The notes beneath the pieces were generated by a model, which did not search any database, had not been told where the DNA came from, and saw only the letters and a list, made by a program, of their open reading frames with translations. The translations under genes and the position numbers were made by a program. From an uncultured Clostridia bacterium (GTDB lineage Bacteria; Bacillota; Clostridia; Christensenellales; Borkfalkiaceae), in contig CAJFGA010000015.1 of NCBI GenBank assembly GCA_904374385.1, forward strand, positions 1 to 36,017: 36,017 nt of DNA, given 5' to 3'. The first letter of the stretch is position 1. The number at the start of each line of letters is the position of its first letter. Below are positions 1 through 9,528 of this stretch, piece after piece.

Positions 1-1056
1 TTTTCGTATATCGTACCCCGCTTTTTCGATCCGTTCCGCTGCATCCTGTATGCGCGGCGCGTCTTCGGCCATCGCATGCGCCCATAGTTCGGCATCTTTA
101 TCTGACAGGGCGGGCAAAAATCGGCACGCACCGGAAATGTCCGCCTCTTTCGGAACGGCATCGGAGAGGAGGCAGGGCACGCCCGCCGCCTGCGCCTCGA
201 TCGCCACCATTCCCAGCCCTTCGTAACGGGAGGGGAGCACGAACAGATCGGCCGCCTTATAGTAGACGGCGGGGTCGCAAGGCGGCACAAATTTTATGTG
301 CCCGTCAATGCCGCGCGCCCGCGCGTATGCAAGCAGTTCTCCTTTGTCTTTGCCGTCACCCACCAGTATGAGCGTCATTTCCCGCGATTGCAGGGCTTTT
401 GCAAAGGCATCGAGCAGAAAAAACAAGTTTTTTTGATAGACGAACCGTCCGACGAACAGAACCGTCCGTTCCAAAAAATGCAGCGTTTCGCGCGCTTTGC
501 CGCGCTCCGTTTCTGTACAGATAAATCGTTCCGCGGGGATGGCGTTGGGTATGATCGCCGCCGTTTCGGCCTTTTTTGCGAACAAGTTGCGTGCGGCGTG
601 AACGCTGCACGCCGCGAGGGCAGTCGCCCTCGCGGCGGCAAACGGCCGTAATAGCTTTTTAATGAGATAGTGGTCGGAATTTTTGTCAAACGCGCTGTGC
701 GCGTGGCAGATGCGCACGGGGATGCCCGCTTTTGCCGCCGGCGGCAGGGCGAATGCCGAAAGGGTGGTCATGTGCGAATGAACGATCGCATAATGGTCCG
801 AACGGTAGATGCGTTTGAGCGCGCGCATTGCGGCGAGCGGATCTTTCTGAAAGGAAGGGATATAAAAGATTTTCGAAGAGCTGTCGATCTCGTGCACGGC
901 ATCATCGAAATCGGATCTTCCGTACGTCACGAAGTCGAAACGGAATTTTTTCGTATCCGCATAGCGGAAATAATTCAATAAAAAAGCGGCAACGCCGCCG
1001 ATCCGGGCGTTGCCTGCTATGTGTATGACTTTGATGCGCGTATCCGTCTGTATCAT
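1..1056 (-). CDS. Glycosyltransferase family 4 (group 1), C-terminus cut by window edge
   Basis: Manual minus-strand translation from CAT at 1054-1056: MIQTDTRIKVIHIAGNARIGGVAAFLLNYFRYADTKKFRFDFVTYG...VHSHMTTLSAF...FVGRFVYQKNLFFLLDAFAKA...LPSRYEGLGMVAIEAQAAGVPCLLSDAVPKEADI; GT4 motif EGLGMVAIEAQAAGVP. Open to position 1 (not in supplied ORF track because it runs off the window). Confidence 0.9.
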   Translation of the reverse strand, partial: MIQTDTRIKVIHIAGNARIGGVAAFLLNYFRYADTKKFRFDFVTYGRSDFDDAVHEIDSSSKIFYIPSFQKDPLAAMRALKRIYRSDHYAIVHSHMTTLSAFALPPAAKAGIPVRICHAHSAFDKNSDHYLIKKLLRPFAAARATALAACSVHAARNLFAKKAETAAIIPNAIPAERFICTETERGKARETLHFLERTVLFVGRFVYQKNLFFLLDAFAKALQSREMTLILVGDGKDKGELLAYARARGIDGHIKFVPPCDPAVYYKAADLFVLPSRYEGLGMVAIEAQAAGVPCLLSDAVPKEADISGACRFLPALSDKDAELWAHAMAEDAPRIQDAAERIEKAGYDIRK

Positions 1057-1061
1057 ATCCT

Positions 1062-1751
1062 TTATTTTGCCGCCCTGAGTTTGAGCCCCGCGCAAATGAT
1101 CGCGTTGGAGGAGTAGCGGATTTTTGCTTCCCGCCGCAGGGCCGCATACTGCGCCTGCGTCACGGGATTAAGGTAACGCCGCTCTCCAAAGATGAGCACA
1201 CCGATCGTCTTGAAAACAATTTTGATGTCCAGCCAGGGCGAAGCGTGCATCACATAATATGCGTCATAATATTTGCGGTCGTGAATGGAAAGGTAACCGT
1301 TCCCGTTCACCTGCCCGAGCCCCGTAAGCCCGGGGCGCATTTCGAATTTGATCAACTCCCAATCTTCGTAATCGCTGTCGAATACGGGCAGCAGAGGGCG
1401 GGGCGCAATAAAGCACATGTCGCCCTTGATGACGTTCAGCAGTTGGGGCAGTTCGTCGATCTTGAGCTTGCGTATGACCTTTCCGACCTTGGTCAGGTTG
1501 GGGTTGTTGTCGCGGATGACGCGTTTGCTTTTGTCATAGGCGACGTCGGTAGACTTCATCGAGCGGAACTTATAGCAATAAAATTTTCTGCCGTTTTTGC
1601 CCGTCCTAAGCTGTTTAAAAATGACCGTCCCGCCGTCTTCCGCCTTGATCGCGATCGCCACGATCAAAAACAGGGGGCTGGTCACGACCAGTCCGATCAG
1701 AGCAACTAAAAAGTCAACGCCGTACTTGAACCGAATATACAGTTTGTTCAT
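1062..1751 (-). CDS. Sugar transferase (undecaprenyl-phosphate sugar phosphotransferase, bacterial sugar transferase family)
   Basis: MNKLYIRFKYGVDFLVALIGLVVTSPLFLIVAIAIKAEDGGTVIFKQLRTGKNGRKFYCYKFRSM...KLKIDELPQLLNVIKGDMCFIAPRPLLP...MRPGLTGLGQVNG; start at 1751 has GGAGAAGAA just upstream, preferred over the 1856 start in the ORF track. Confidence 0.92.
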   Translation of the reverse strand: MNKLYIRFKYGVDFLVALIGLVVTSPLFLIVAIAIKAEDGGTVIFKQLRTGKNGRKFYCYKFRSMKSTDVAYDKSKRVIRDNNPNLTKVGKVIRKLKIDELPQLLNVIKGDMCFIAPRPLLPVFDSDYEDWELIKFEMRPGLTGLGQVNGNGYLSIHDRKYYDAYYVMHASPWLDIKIVFKTIGVLIFGERRYLNPVTQAQYAALRREAKIRYSSNAIICAGLKLRAAK

Positions 1752-1873
1752 TTCTTCTCCGTGCGAGGCGTTCCGAACCTTCGGAACCAAAAATTTTTTA
1801 TGTACCCAAGCCGGCGCCATTCGGTTCGAAGGCGCCTGTCCTCTTTTTCCATCCACTTTCCTAATGCTCGTCC

Positions 1874-1902
1874 ATTATAGCACTTTGCCCATAGCATTGC
1901 AA
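1874..1902 (-). promoter_or_regulatory. Sigma-A type promoter TTGCAA-N17-TATAAT (minus strand) for the sugar transferase
   Basis: Reverse complement reads TTGCAATGCTATGGGCAAAGTGCTATAAT; exact 17-nt spacer. Confidence 0.7.
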
Positions 1903-2026
1903 CCTTTTGCATGCAAGATTTATATATTTTCGGTGAAAGTTTGCGCAAAACCTCTCAATAATTCTGTGAATATGTAAATTTTTGTTCGGTCAAGGTGCAC
2001 AAAAGGGAACACGCTCCGAGAAAAGA

Positions 2027-2055
2027 TTGACTTTGCATATCCGTTATGGTAGAAT
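2027..2055 (+). promoter_or_regulatory. Sigma-A type promoter TTGACT-N17-TAGAAT upstream of rfbA
   Basis: TTGACT at 2027-2032, TAGAAT at 2050-2055, 17-nt spacer. Confidence 0.6.
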
Positions 2056-2107
2056 AATCGAAAAAGTTTGGCATGCGCAACGGACAGGAAGCGTACAGGA
2101 GGAAAGC

Positions 2108-2992
2108 ATGAAAGGAATTATTTTGGCGGGCGGCGCGGGAACGCGCTTGGCGCCCCTTACCATCGTCACGTCAAAACAGCTTTTGCCCGTTTATGATAAG
2201 CCGATGATCTATTATCCGCTGTCCGTCTTGATGATGGCGGGTATTCGCGAAGTGCTTATCATCTCCACGCCGCACGATATCGGCAATTTCGAAAAACTTT
2301 TAGGCAGCGGCGAAAAGTTCGGCATGCGCCTTTCCTATCGCGTACAGGAAAAGCCGGAAGGCCTCGCGCAGGCATTTCTCATCGGCGAGGATTTCATCGG
2401 CACAGAGGCATGCGCCATGGTGCTCGGCGACAATATTTTTTACGGCAACGGTCTAAAAAAGATGCTCCGCCGCGCCGCCGAAGAGGCGGAAAGGGGCAGG
2501 GCGACCGTGTTCGGCTATTATGTCAGCGATCCGACCCGGTTCGGGATCGTGGAATTTGACGAACAGTACCGCGCCGTGTCTATCGAGGAAAAGCCCAAAG
2601 AGCCTAAGTCGAACTATGCGGTCACGGGGCTGTATTTTTACGATCGCCGCGTGGTGCGCTATGCCAAGGGCGTTAAAAGGTCGGCGCGCGGTGAATTCGA
2701 GATCACCGACGTCAACCGCGCTTACTTGGAGGACGGCACGCTCAACGTAGAGATCATGGGGCGCGGCTATGCCTGGCTGGATACAGGCACCATCGATAGT
2801 TTGTACGAGGCGTCCAACTTTGTGCGCGCCATCGAAGAGCGGCAGGGGATCGTCGTTTCGGCGCCCGAAGAGATCGCCTATACAAACGGCTGGATCGGCG
2901 CGGAACAGCTGCGCGCGGAGATCGAGTCGTGCAAGGCGTCCGAATACGGCAAACATCTCGAACGCGTCCTCGCCGGCAAGATCATTTACTGA
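2108..2992 (+). CDS. rfbA: Glucose-1-phosphate thymidylyltransferase
   Basis: [68 protein letters not shown] before ATG 2108; supplied ORF start 1982 is an upstream extension. Confidence 0.97.
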   Translation: MKGIILAGGAGTRLAPLTIVTSKQLLPVYDKPMIYYPLSVLMMAGIREVLIISTPHDIGNFEKLLGSGEKFGMRLSYRVQEKPEGLAQAFLIGEDFIGTEACAMVLGDNIFYGNGLKKMLRRAAEEAERGRATVFGYYVSDPTRFGIVEFDEQYRAVSIEEKPKEPKSNYAVTGLYFYDRRVVRYAKGVKRSARGEFEITDVNRAYLEDGTLNVEIMGRGYAWLDTGTIDSLYEASNFVRAIEERQGIVVSAPEEIAYTNGWIGAEQLRAEIESCKASEYGKHLERVLAGKIIY

Positions 2993-3001
2993 GGAGAAAG
3001 C

Positions 3002-3547
3002 ATGAAAAAGATCGCGACGCCCGTCGAGGGCGTGTTTATTCTCGAACCGCAGGTTTTCGGCGATTCCCGCGGCTGGTTTATGGAAAGCTGGAACAAATCC
3101 GCCATGGAGCGGGAAGGATTGTTTTACGATTTTGTACAGGACAATCATTCCTTCTCCGCCAAAAAGGGGACGCTGCGCGGCCTGCATTTTCAGCGGGGAG
3201 AGTGGGCGCAGGCAAAATTGGTGCGCTGCGTCCGCGGCGCCGTTTTCGACGTGGCGGTAGACCTTCGCAAAAACTCTCCGACCTATTTGCAGTGGGCGGG
3301 GGCGGAACTGTCTGCCGAAAATTTCCGTCAGCTGCTCATCCCCCGCGGCTGCGCGCATGGATTTGTCACCTTGACGGACGACGTGCAATTCCTGTATAAA
3401 GCAGACAATTATTATAATAAGGAAAGCGAGGGGAGCATCCGCTGGAACGATCCTTCGTTGGGGATCGCATGGGGAGTCGAAAACCCCGTCCTTTCCGATA
3501 AGGATGCAGCCGCGCCCCTCTTTGACGCGTGCGCTTTGTATTTTTGA
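3002..3547 (+). CDS. rfbC: dTDP-4-dehydrorhamnose 3,5-epimerase
   Basis: GVFILEPQVFGDSRGWFMESWNKSAM...LRGLHFQRGEWAQAKLVRCVRGAVFDVAVDLRKNSPTY...IPRGCAHGFVTL. Confidence 0.97.
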   Translation: MKKIATPVEGVFILEPQVFGDSRGWFMESWNKSAMEREGLFYDFVQDNHSFSAKKGTLRGLHFQRGEWAQAKLVRCVRGAVFDVAVDLRKNSPTYLQWAGAELSAENFRQLLIPRGCAHGFVTLTDDVQFLYKADNYYNKESEGSIRWNDPSLGIAWGVENPVLSDKDAAAPLFDACALYF

Positions 3548-3559
3548 GGAGATGTGTCT

Positions 3560-4579
3560 ATGAAAATTCTCGTGACGGGCGGCGCCGGCTTTATCGGCGG
3601 CAACTTCGTCTATTATCTATTAAACCGCTACCCCGGCGACAAGGTGGTATGCGTGGACAAACTTACCTATGCCGGCAATTTGGAAACGCTCGAAAGCGCC
3701 CTGCAGGATCCCCGCTTTACTTTTTATAAGGCGGATATCACCGACCGGCGCGACGTCGAAGAAATTTTTTCCAAGGAAAAGCCGGATGCCGCCGTCAATT
3801 TTGCGGCGGAGAGCCATGTGGATCGATCGATCGGAAATCCGTCCGTTTTTTTAAAGACGAACATTTTCGGCACGCAAGTGCTGCTCGATGCCTGCCGTCG
3901 GCACGGCACCGCGCGTTTCCATCAAGTTTCCACCGACGAAGTATACGGCGATCTTCCGCTCGACAGGCCCGATCTGTTTTTTACGGAAGAAACGCCCCTG
4001 CACACCTCTTCGCCGTATTCGGCTTCCAAGGCATCGGCAGATCTGCTTGTACTCGCCTATTTTCGGACGTACGGTACACCCGTCACCATATCCCGCTGTT
4101 CCAACAACTACGGGCCGTATCACTTTCCGGAAAAGCTCATCCCTCTCATGATCACCAGCGCCCTGGAAGGGCGTCCTCTCCCCGTGTACGGCACGGGCGC
4201 CAACGTCAGAGACTGGCTGTATGTGGAAGATCACTGCGCGGCGATCGATCTTATCCTGCGCGGCGGCAGGCTCGGCGAAGTGTATAACGTGGGCGGCCAC
4301 AACGAGAGGACGAATCTGCAGGTCGTGCAGGCGATCGTCGATCTGCTCGGCAAGGGAGAGATCGTCTTTGTGAAAGACCGCGCCGGGCATGACCTGCGCT
4401 ACGCGATCGACCCCTCTAAAATCGAAAGGGAGCTCGGCTGGACGCCGACCGTCCGCTTTGAAGACGGGCTTCGCCGCACGGTCGATTGGTACTTGACCCA
4501 TCGCGCATGGTGGGAACATATCCTCAGCGGCAGTTACAGGCGCTATTATCATAAGATGTATGGCGGAAAAATCAGTTAA
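3560..4579 (+). CDS. rfbB: dTDP-glucose 4,6-dehydratase
   Basis: [40 protein letters not shown]...[12 protein letters not shown]...[11 protein letters not shown]...[18 protein letters not shown] 3560 (a GTG at 3554 is an alternative). Confidence 0.97.
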   Translation: MKILVTGGAGFIGGNFVYYLLNRYPGDKVVCVDKLTYAGNLETLESALQDPRFTFYKADITDRRDVEEIFSKEKPDAAVNFAAESHVDRSIGNPSVFLKTNIFGTQVLLDACRRHGTARFHQVSTDEVYGDLPLDRPDLFFTEETPLHTSSPYSASKASADLLVLAYFRTYGTPVTISRCSNNYGPYHFPEKLIPLMITSALEGRPLPVYGTGANVRDWLYVEDHCAAIDLILRGGRLGEVYNVGGHNERTNLQVVQAIVDLLGKGEIVFVKDRAGHDLRYAIDPSKIERELGWTPTVRFEDGLRRTVDWYLTHRAWWEHILSGSYRRYYHKMYGGKIS

Positions 4580-5525
4580 AAAGCGGGTCCTCATCCTCCT
4601 ATCGGCTTATAACGGGGAAAAATATCTGCGGGAACAGCTCGACAGCCTTATGGCGCTCGAAGGCGACTTTGATTTTACCATCCGCGTGCGCGACGACGGT
4701 TCTACGGACGGGACACCCGCCATCTTGGCGGCATATCGGCGCGAACACGGCATCGAGGTGATCGAAGGGGAAAATATCGGCTATAACCGCAGCTTTTTTG
4801 CCCTTTTAGACGGCGCGGAGGATGGGTACGATTATTACGCCCTGTGCGATCAAGACGACGTATGGCTTCCCGGCAAATTCGTGCGCGCCGACGCTTTATT
4901 ATCGCCGCGCGATGCGGCGGTGCCTCTGCTGTATGCGGGCGTGCTCTGCTTGGCGGGGGAAGATCTGCATGAACGCCGCACGCTGCCATATCCTCAAAAG
5001 CCGCCTTCCTTTTATAACGCCATGTTGCAGGATATCTGTTCGGGGCACACGATGGTTTGCAACGGCGCTCTCCTCAAATGGGTGCGCGGTTCATACCGCG
5101 AAGGGGTCATGAATTACGATCATTGGATCTATCTGTTGGCTTCGGCGTTCGGAGAGATCGTGTACGACGATATACCGCAGGTATTGTACCGCCAGCACGG
5201 CGGAAACGCGGTGGGCGCTTCGGGCAGCTGGCTCGGAAAAACACTGCGCCGCATCCGCTATCTTGCGGAGGGGCGTGCCGGCGGTATGGCGCGCCAGCTC
5301 GCCGCGTTCTATGGCGCTTATGCCGGGAAAATGCGCCTTGCGGAGAGGAAAGAACTCGAGCGATTTTTGTTCAGCCGTTCCTTTTTTGCGCGCGTGCGCT
5401 ATGCGTTCCGAAGCCGCGCATACAGGCAGAGCGGCGCGGAAACGCTCGCCTGTAAAATTATATATATATTCGGAAAATTCAAAACCGAAGCGTCCGCCAA
5501 TGCGGCCGTCAAGGAGAAGAAATAG
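4560..5525 (+). CDS. Glycosyltransferase family 2 (rhamnosyltransferase-like)
   Basis: [51 protein letters not shown]...[16 protein letters not shown]; overlaps rfbB end by 20 nt. Confidence 0.93.
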   Translation: MAEKSVKKRVLILLSAYNGEKYLREQLDSLMALEGDFDFTIRVRDDGSTDGTPAILAAYRREHGIEVIEGENIGYNRSFFALLDGAEDGYDYYALCDQDDVWLPGKFVRADALLSPRDAAVPLLYAGVLCLAGEDLHERRTLPYPQKPPSFYNAMLQDICSGHTMVCNGALLKWVRGSYREGVMNYDHWIYLLASAFGEIVYDDIPQVLYRQHGGNAVGASGSWLGKTLRRIRYLAEGRAGGMARQLAAFYGAYAGKMRLAERKELERFLFSRSFFARVRYAFRSRAYRQSGAETLACKIIYIFGKFKTEASANAAVKEKK

Positions 5526-5526
5526 C

Positions 5527-6306
5527 ATGACGAAAAGTTTTTTCGGCGGTATTTGGCATGACCGCTATATCCTTGCCAGCTTTGTCAACAGGGATCTGCA
5601 ATCGAGGTACCGCCGCTCTTTGCTGGGCGTGCTTTGGGCGATCATCACGCCGCTCGCCCTGTCCGTCATTATCGGCACGGTCTATGCCTTTTTGTTCAAT
5701 CAAGATGTCAAAGTGACTGTCCCCATCCTCTTTGCGGGGCTGAATCCGTGGACGTTCATTACCTTTTCCGCCGAGGGCGGCAATACCGCGTTTATCAGTG
5801 CGGAAGGGTATCTCAAGCAGCTCAGTGTCAATCCGCAGATTTTTCCTCTGCGGACGGTGTGCGTGGGCTTTGTCAATCTGCTTTACAGCATGATGGCGTT
5901 TTACGTTCTGTATCTCATCTTGCAGCCGCAGGCGTTCGGCGCGGAAATGCTCATGATCGTTCCCGGACTGTTGGTCGTATTTTTGTTCAGTTGGGGGCTG
6001 GCACAGATCGCTTCCGTCGCCAATTTGTATATCCGCGATTATCAGCCGCTGCAATCTCTCGCATTGCAGGCGTTTTTCTACATTACGCCCATCATTTACC
6101 GCCCTTCGCAGCTGGCGGAACAGCTTTCGTTTATATACCGGTACAACCCGTTTTACTATGTACTCGAAGTCGTCAAACAGCCGCTTTTGGGCAATCTCGT
6201 ACCGTATGAAACATATTTGATCGCCATCGCCGTCGCGCTCGTCGTTTTTGCGGTGGGTACGGCAATGGTCAGCCGCTGCCGCTGGAAGATCAATTTCAAA
6301 TTGTGA
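5527..6306 (+). CDS. ABC transporter permease, polysaccharide export (Wzm/TagG type)
   Basis: MTKSFFGGIWHDRYILASFVNRDLQSRYRRSLLGVLWAIITPLALSVIIGTVYAFLFNQDV...; polytopic; followed by ATPase gene. Confidence 0.9.
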   Translation: MTKSFFGGIWHDRYILASFVNRDLQSRYRRSLLGVLWAIITPLALSVIIGTVYAFLFNQDVKVTVPILFAGLNPWTFITFSAEGGNTAFISAEGYLKQLSVNPQIFPLRTVCVGFVNLLYSMMAFYVLYLILQPQAFGAEMLMIVPGLLVVFLFSWGLAQIASVANLYIRDYQPLQSLALQAFFYITPIIYRPSQLAEQLSFIYRYNPFYYVLEVVKQPLLGNLVPYETYLIAIAVALVVFAVGTAMVSRCRWKINFKL

Positions 6307-6313
6307 GGGCGCC

Positions 6314-7045
6314 ATGAGCATCATCAAGCTGGAAGATACCGACCTCGTATTCAAAGTCTGGCGGGAACGGCGGCTCAAAGATATCATCGTTCCCGGCAGC
6401 AATAAATTCAATAAATTTCAAAATGCGACGGTGCACGCCCTCGACCACGTCACGCTGACGATACAGGAGGGGGAGCGCGTCGCCGTGATCGGGCACAACG
6501 GCGCCGGCAAAAGTACGCTGTTAAAGGTGATTGCCGGCATTTACCGTCCTTCGGGCGGCAAGCTGACCGTTGAAGGCAATGTGTCTAACATGTTTGAACT
6601 CGCCACAGGGTTTGAAGTGGAGCAAAACGGTTGGGACAACATGTATCTGCGCGGGCTGATGCTCGGTTTATCCCCCAAAGAGATCAAGTCGAAAATGCGC
6701 GAGATCGCCGATTTTTCCGAACTCGGCGAATTTCTCAATATGCCGGTGAAATATTATTCTTCGGGTATGTTTGTCCGTCTCGCCTTTTCCACTTCCACGG
6801 CGTTTATGCCCGACATCCTGCTCCTGGACGAAGTGTTTGCCGCGGGCGACGCGGGGTTCATCGAAAAGGCGACCCGCCGGATGAAAGAGATGGTCAATGT
6901 CGCCAAAATTTTGGTGATGGTCACCCATAATATGGATACCGCGCTGGATATCTGCGACCGCTGTATTTGGATGGACAGGGGCAAAGTGCGCATGGACGGA
7001 AAGACGGAAGAAGTCGTCAAAGCATACCTCGATTTTGTCAGATAA
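6314..7045 (+). CDS. ABC transporter ATP-binding protein, polysaccharide export (Wzt/TagH type, short form)
   Basis: GERVAVIGHNGAGKSTLLKVIAGIYRPSGG (Walker A)...YYSSGMFVRLAFSTSTAFMPDILLLDEVFAAGD; ends right after the ATPase domain, no C-terminal carbohydrate-binding domain. Confidence 0.93.
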   Translation: MSIIKLEDTDLVFKVWRERRLKDIIVPGSNKFNKFQNATVHALDHVTLTIQEGERVAVIGHNGAGKSTLLKVIAGIYRPSGGKLTVEGNVSNMFELATGFEVEQNGWDNMYLRGLMLGLSPKEIKSKMREIADFSELGEFLNMPVKYYSSGMFVRLAFSTSTAFMPDILLLDEVFAAGDAGFIEKATRRMKEMVNVAKILVMVTHNMDTALDICDRCIWMDRGKVRMDGKTEEVVKAYLDFVR

Positions 7046-7052
7046 TAGTGTC

Positions 7053-7664
7053 ATGAAAAGAAAAAAGATTTTGCAACACATCGGCTATGCACTCCTGATC
7101 GCCGCGATCGCCGCGGTTCTCGAAGTGTGCGCCTTCAATTTTAAGCCGATCACTACTTCCTTCGGTTGGCGGCAGGATGAAACGCGCGTATTTACGTCGG
7201 AAGACATCGCAGCGGACAGTTTCGTCAATTGTTTTGTCAATGCGGACGGACGCATCGAAATTGCCGCAGAGGGCGCGTCCTTTACCATCGGCGGGCTGAA
7301 TATGGAGCTGAATACGCTCCGCGCGGAATTTGAGGCGGAGGGCGTTTCCTCTCTCACTGCTTTCTGCGACGCGGATAAAGAGGACAAAACGGTCACGCTG
7401 TACGACGGCGCCATGAATGTCGTCGTGGACGGGACGATCCTCTCCGTCCGTATCGATTTGAACGGCGAAGTCGGCGGTACGATCGGGAATATTCGCCTGA
7501 TCGTCAACAATTATCAGTTTCAATTTTCCTGGGCGCGCTTTATCGCGATGATCGTCGTCGGCATCGTAACGCGGGCGCTGTTCGCATTGCAGAGACCCAT
7601 CGATTACGGTATCGATACTTCCGCCGCTGTAAAAAAGGAAGAGAACGGGGAGGGGCAGGCATGA
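7053..7664 (+). CDS. Hypothetical membrane-anchored protein in rhamnan cluster
   Basis: ATG 7053: MKRKKILQHIGYALLIAAIAAVLEVCAFNFKPITTSFGWRQDE...; N-terminal TM, beta-rich middle, C-terminal TM (WARFIAMIVVGIVTRALFAL); cotranscribed, 4-nt overlap with rfbD. Confidence 0.8.
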   Translation: MKRKKILQHIGYALLIAAIAAVLEVCAFNFKPITTSFGWRQDETRVFTSEDIAADSFVNCFVNADGRIEIAAEGASFTIGGLNMELNTLRAEFEAEGVSSLTAFCDADKEDKTVTLYDGAMNVVVDGTILSVRIDLNGEVGGTIGNIRLIVNNYQFQFSWARFIAMIVVGIVTRALFALQRPIDYGIDTSAAVKKEENGEGQA

Positions 7665-8533
7665 ACATTCTTATTGCGGGCGCCAAGGGGCAGCTCGGCA
7701 CGGAACTTTCCGGATATTTCGCGGGAGGAGAAACGCCTTTCGGCGTTCCCTCGATATTGCAGGGGAAACACCGCGTCGTCGAGACGGATGCGGACGAATT
7801 GAATATTGCCGACAGGAGCGCGGTGCTCGGCTTCTGCGAAAGGGAGGCGATCGACCTCGTATTCAACTGTGCCGCTTATACGGACGTCAACAGGGCGGAA
7901 TCGGACGAAAAGACGGCGTTTGCCGTCAATGCCGACGGCGCCGAAAATCTGGCGCTCGCCATGCGGGCGCGGGGCGGGCGGTACATCCTCATCTCGACCG
8001 ACTATGTTTTCGACGGTAAAAAGGGTTCGCCCTATCTCGAAGAGGATGCCTGCGCCCCGCTCGGCGTATACGGCAGATCCAAGCGGGAAGGAGAAGTGCG
8101 CTCCCTCGCGGCATGCCCGAACACGGCGATCCTGCGCACGGCGTGGCTGTACGGCAGAACGGGGCATAACTTTTTGAAAACGGTGCAAAAGATCTGTTCC
8201 GAAAGGGGCGCGATGCGGGTCGTGAACGATCAGTTCGGCTCGCCGACCTTTACCCAAGACCTCGCCTATCATATGCTCGTTTTGGCTGACCGTTCCGAAT
8301 GCGGCATTTTTCACGCGACGTGCGAGGGCGTGTGTACTTGGTATGAGTTTGCGGCGGAAATTGCCCGTCTTTCCGACATCCGGGCGGAAATTTCTCCCTG
8401 TACGACGGCAGAATATCCTACGCCCGCGGCGCGCCCGGCCTATTCCGTGTTGGAAAACGGGCGGCTCAAAGCGCTCGGCATCCATCGCTTCCGCCATTGG
8501 AAGGATGCGCTGTGCGCCTATTTTGCGAAATGA
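7661..8533 (+). CDS. rfbD: dTDP-4-dehydrorhamnose reductase
   Basis: MNILIAGAKGQLGTELSGYF...NCAAYTDVNRAESDEKTAFAVNADGAENLA...ISTDYVFDGKKGSPYLEEDACAPLGVYGRSKREGE...TAWLYG. Confidence 0.97.
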   Translation: MNILIAGAKGQLGTELSGYFAGGETPFGVPSILQGKHRVVETDADELNIADRSAVLGFCEREAIDLVFNCAAYTDVNRAESDEKTAFAVNADGAENLALAMRARGGRYILISTDYVFDGKKGSPYLEEDACAPLGVYGRSKREGEVRSLAACPNTAILRTAWLYGRTGHNFLKTVQKICSERGAMRVVNDQFGSPTFTQDLAYHMLVLADRSECGIFHATCEGVCTWYEFAAEIARLSDIRAEISPCTTAEYPTPAARPAYSVLENGRLKALGIHRFRHWKDALCAYFAK

Positions 8534-8550
8534 ACCGTAAAAAACGACAG

Positions 8551-8583
8551 GGGCGCGGCGGCAGAAACACTGCCGCCGCGCCC
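8551..8583. terminator. 13-bp perfect GC hairpin at end of rfb operon, no U-tract
   Basis: GGGCGCGGCGGCA-GAAACAC-TGCCGCCGCGCCC, directly followed by TTGACA. Confidence 0.6.
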
Positions 8584-8612
8584 TTGACATTGCCCGCTTA
8601 AAGTTGTACAAT
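8584..8612 (+). promoter_or_regulatory. Sigma-A promoter TTGACA-N17-TACAAT for cyclase gene
   Basis: TTGACA 8584-8589, TACAAT 8607-8612, spacer 17. Confidence 0.75.
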
Positions 8613-8628
8613 GGCTTCGAGGGAAAAG

Positions 8629-9186
8629 ATGTATTACGATATCACACAGGAAGTTTTTTCAAGCAAAGTCTATCCGGGCGACACGCCGCCCTCCTTTACG
8701 CGCCCGCAGGATATGCGCAAAGGGGACGGATGCACCGTCACAGACATCGCGATGTGCGCCCACAACGGAACGCATGTCGACGCGCCCGCGCACTTTATTT
8801 TGGGCGGAAAGACGGTCGATTCGCTCGATCTATCCCGCATGGCGGGCCGCTGCGCCGTGTGCGCGTTCGGCAAACGGATAGAGGCGGCGGATATTGCCGG
8901 CGTCACCGCGCCCCGCCTTCTCATCAAAGGCGCATGCGAAATTGCGCCCGCGGCCGCCGCAGCGATGCGCAAAAAGTTTTTGCTCGTCGGGGTCGAGATG
9001 CAGTCGGTCGGCTCGGCAGAGGTGCACCGCATCCTCCTCGGCGGCGAGGTCGCGATATTAGAGGGCGCCGTCCTTGCGGATGTCGCGGAAGGGGAATATG
9101 AGCTGTTCGCCTTTCCCATCAAACTCGGCGGCGCGGACGGCGCGCCCGTGCGCGCTGTCCTCAAAACATTGGAGGAAAGAAAATGA
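8629..9186 (+). CDS. Cyclase family protein (kynurenine formamidase-like metal hydrolase)
   Basis: MYYDITQEVFSSKVYPGDTPPSFTRPQDM...VTDIAMCAHNGTHVDAPAHFILGGKTVDSLDLSRMAGRCAV; HNGTHVDAPxHF motif. Start moved from 8611 to 8629 because 8611 overlaps the -10 box; GAGGGA RBS at 8620-8625. Confidence 0.9.
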   Translation: MYYDITQEVFSSKVYPGDTPPSFTRPQDMRKGDGCTVTDIAMCAHNGTHVDAPAHFILGGKTVDSLDLSRMAGRCAVCAFGKRIEAADIAGVTAPRLLIKGACEIAPAAAAAMRKKFLLVGVEMQSVGSAEVHRILLGGEVAILEGAVLADVAEGEYELFAFPIKLGGADGAPVRAVLKTLEERK

Positions 9187-9455
9187 AGTTGGCCGCACTC
9201 TGTGTTCTCATTTTTTACGGCGCGATGAGCGCCGCCGCGCTGATCGTATACGGCGCAGATAAATGGAAGGCACGCCGCGGCAAGTGGCGTATCCCTGAAA
9301 AGGCGCTCCTCCTTCTCTCTTTTCTCGGCGGGGCGATCGGCGGTATTTTGGGAATGCTGCTGTTTCGCCATAAGACCAAGCATTGGTATTTTTGGTTCGT
9401 CAACATTGTCGGATTGCTTTGGCAGGCAGTGCTCGTGCTGTGCCTTGCCTTTTGA
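9183..9455 (+). CDS. DUF1294 family small membrane protein
   Basis: YGADKWKARRGKWRIPEKALLLLSFLGGAIGGILGMLLFRHKTKHWYFWFVNIVGLLWQ; typical DUF1294 pattern; ATGA overlap with preceding gene. Confidence 0.9.
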   Translation: MKLAALCVLIFYGAMSAAALIVYGADKWKARRGKWRIPEKALLLLSFLGGAIGGILGMLLFRHKTKHWYFWFVNIVGLLWQAVLVLCLAF

Positions 9456-9479
9456 CGGGATCGGCCGTCCGAACAACAA

Positions 9480-9512
9480 AAAAAACGCTCCGCCGATGCG
9501 GAGCGTTTTGAC
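9480..9512. terminator. Bidirectional intrinsic terminator between DUF1294 and rpmB
   Basis: AAAAACGCTCCGC-CGAT-GCGGAGCGTTTT between convergent genes. Confidence 0.8.
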
Positions 9513-9528
9513 TTTGCAATGCTGAAAA

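Noticed and set aside
298-981. Plus-strand ORFs 298..651 and 670..981
   Set aside because: Antisense to the minus-strand GT4 glycosyltransferase that reads continuously from 1056 to the window edge.
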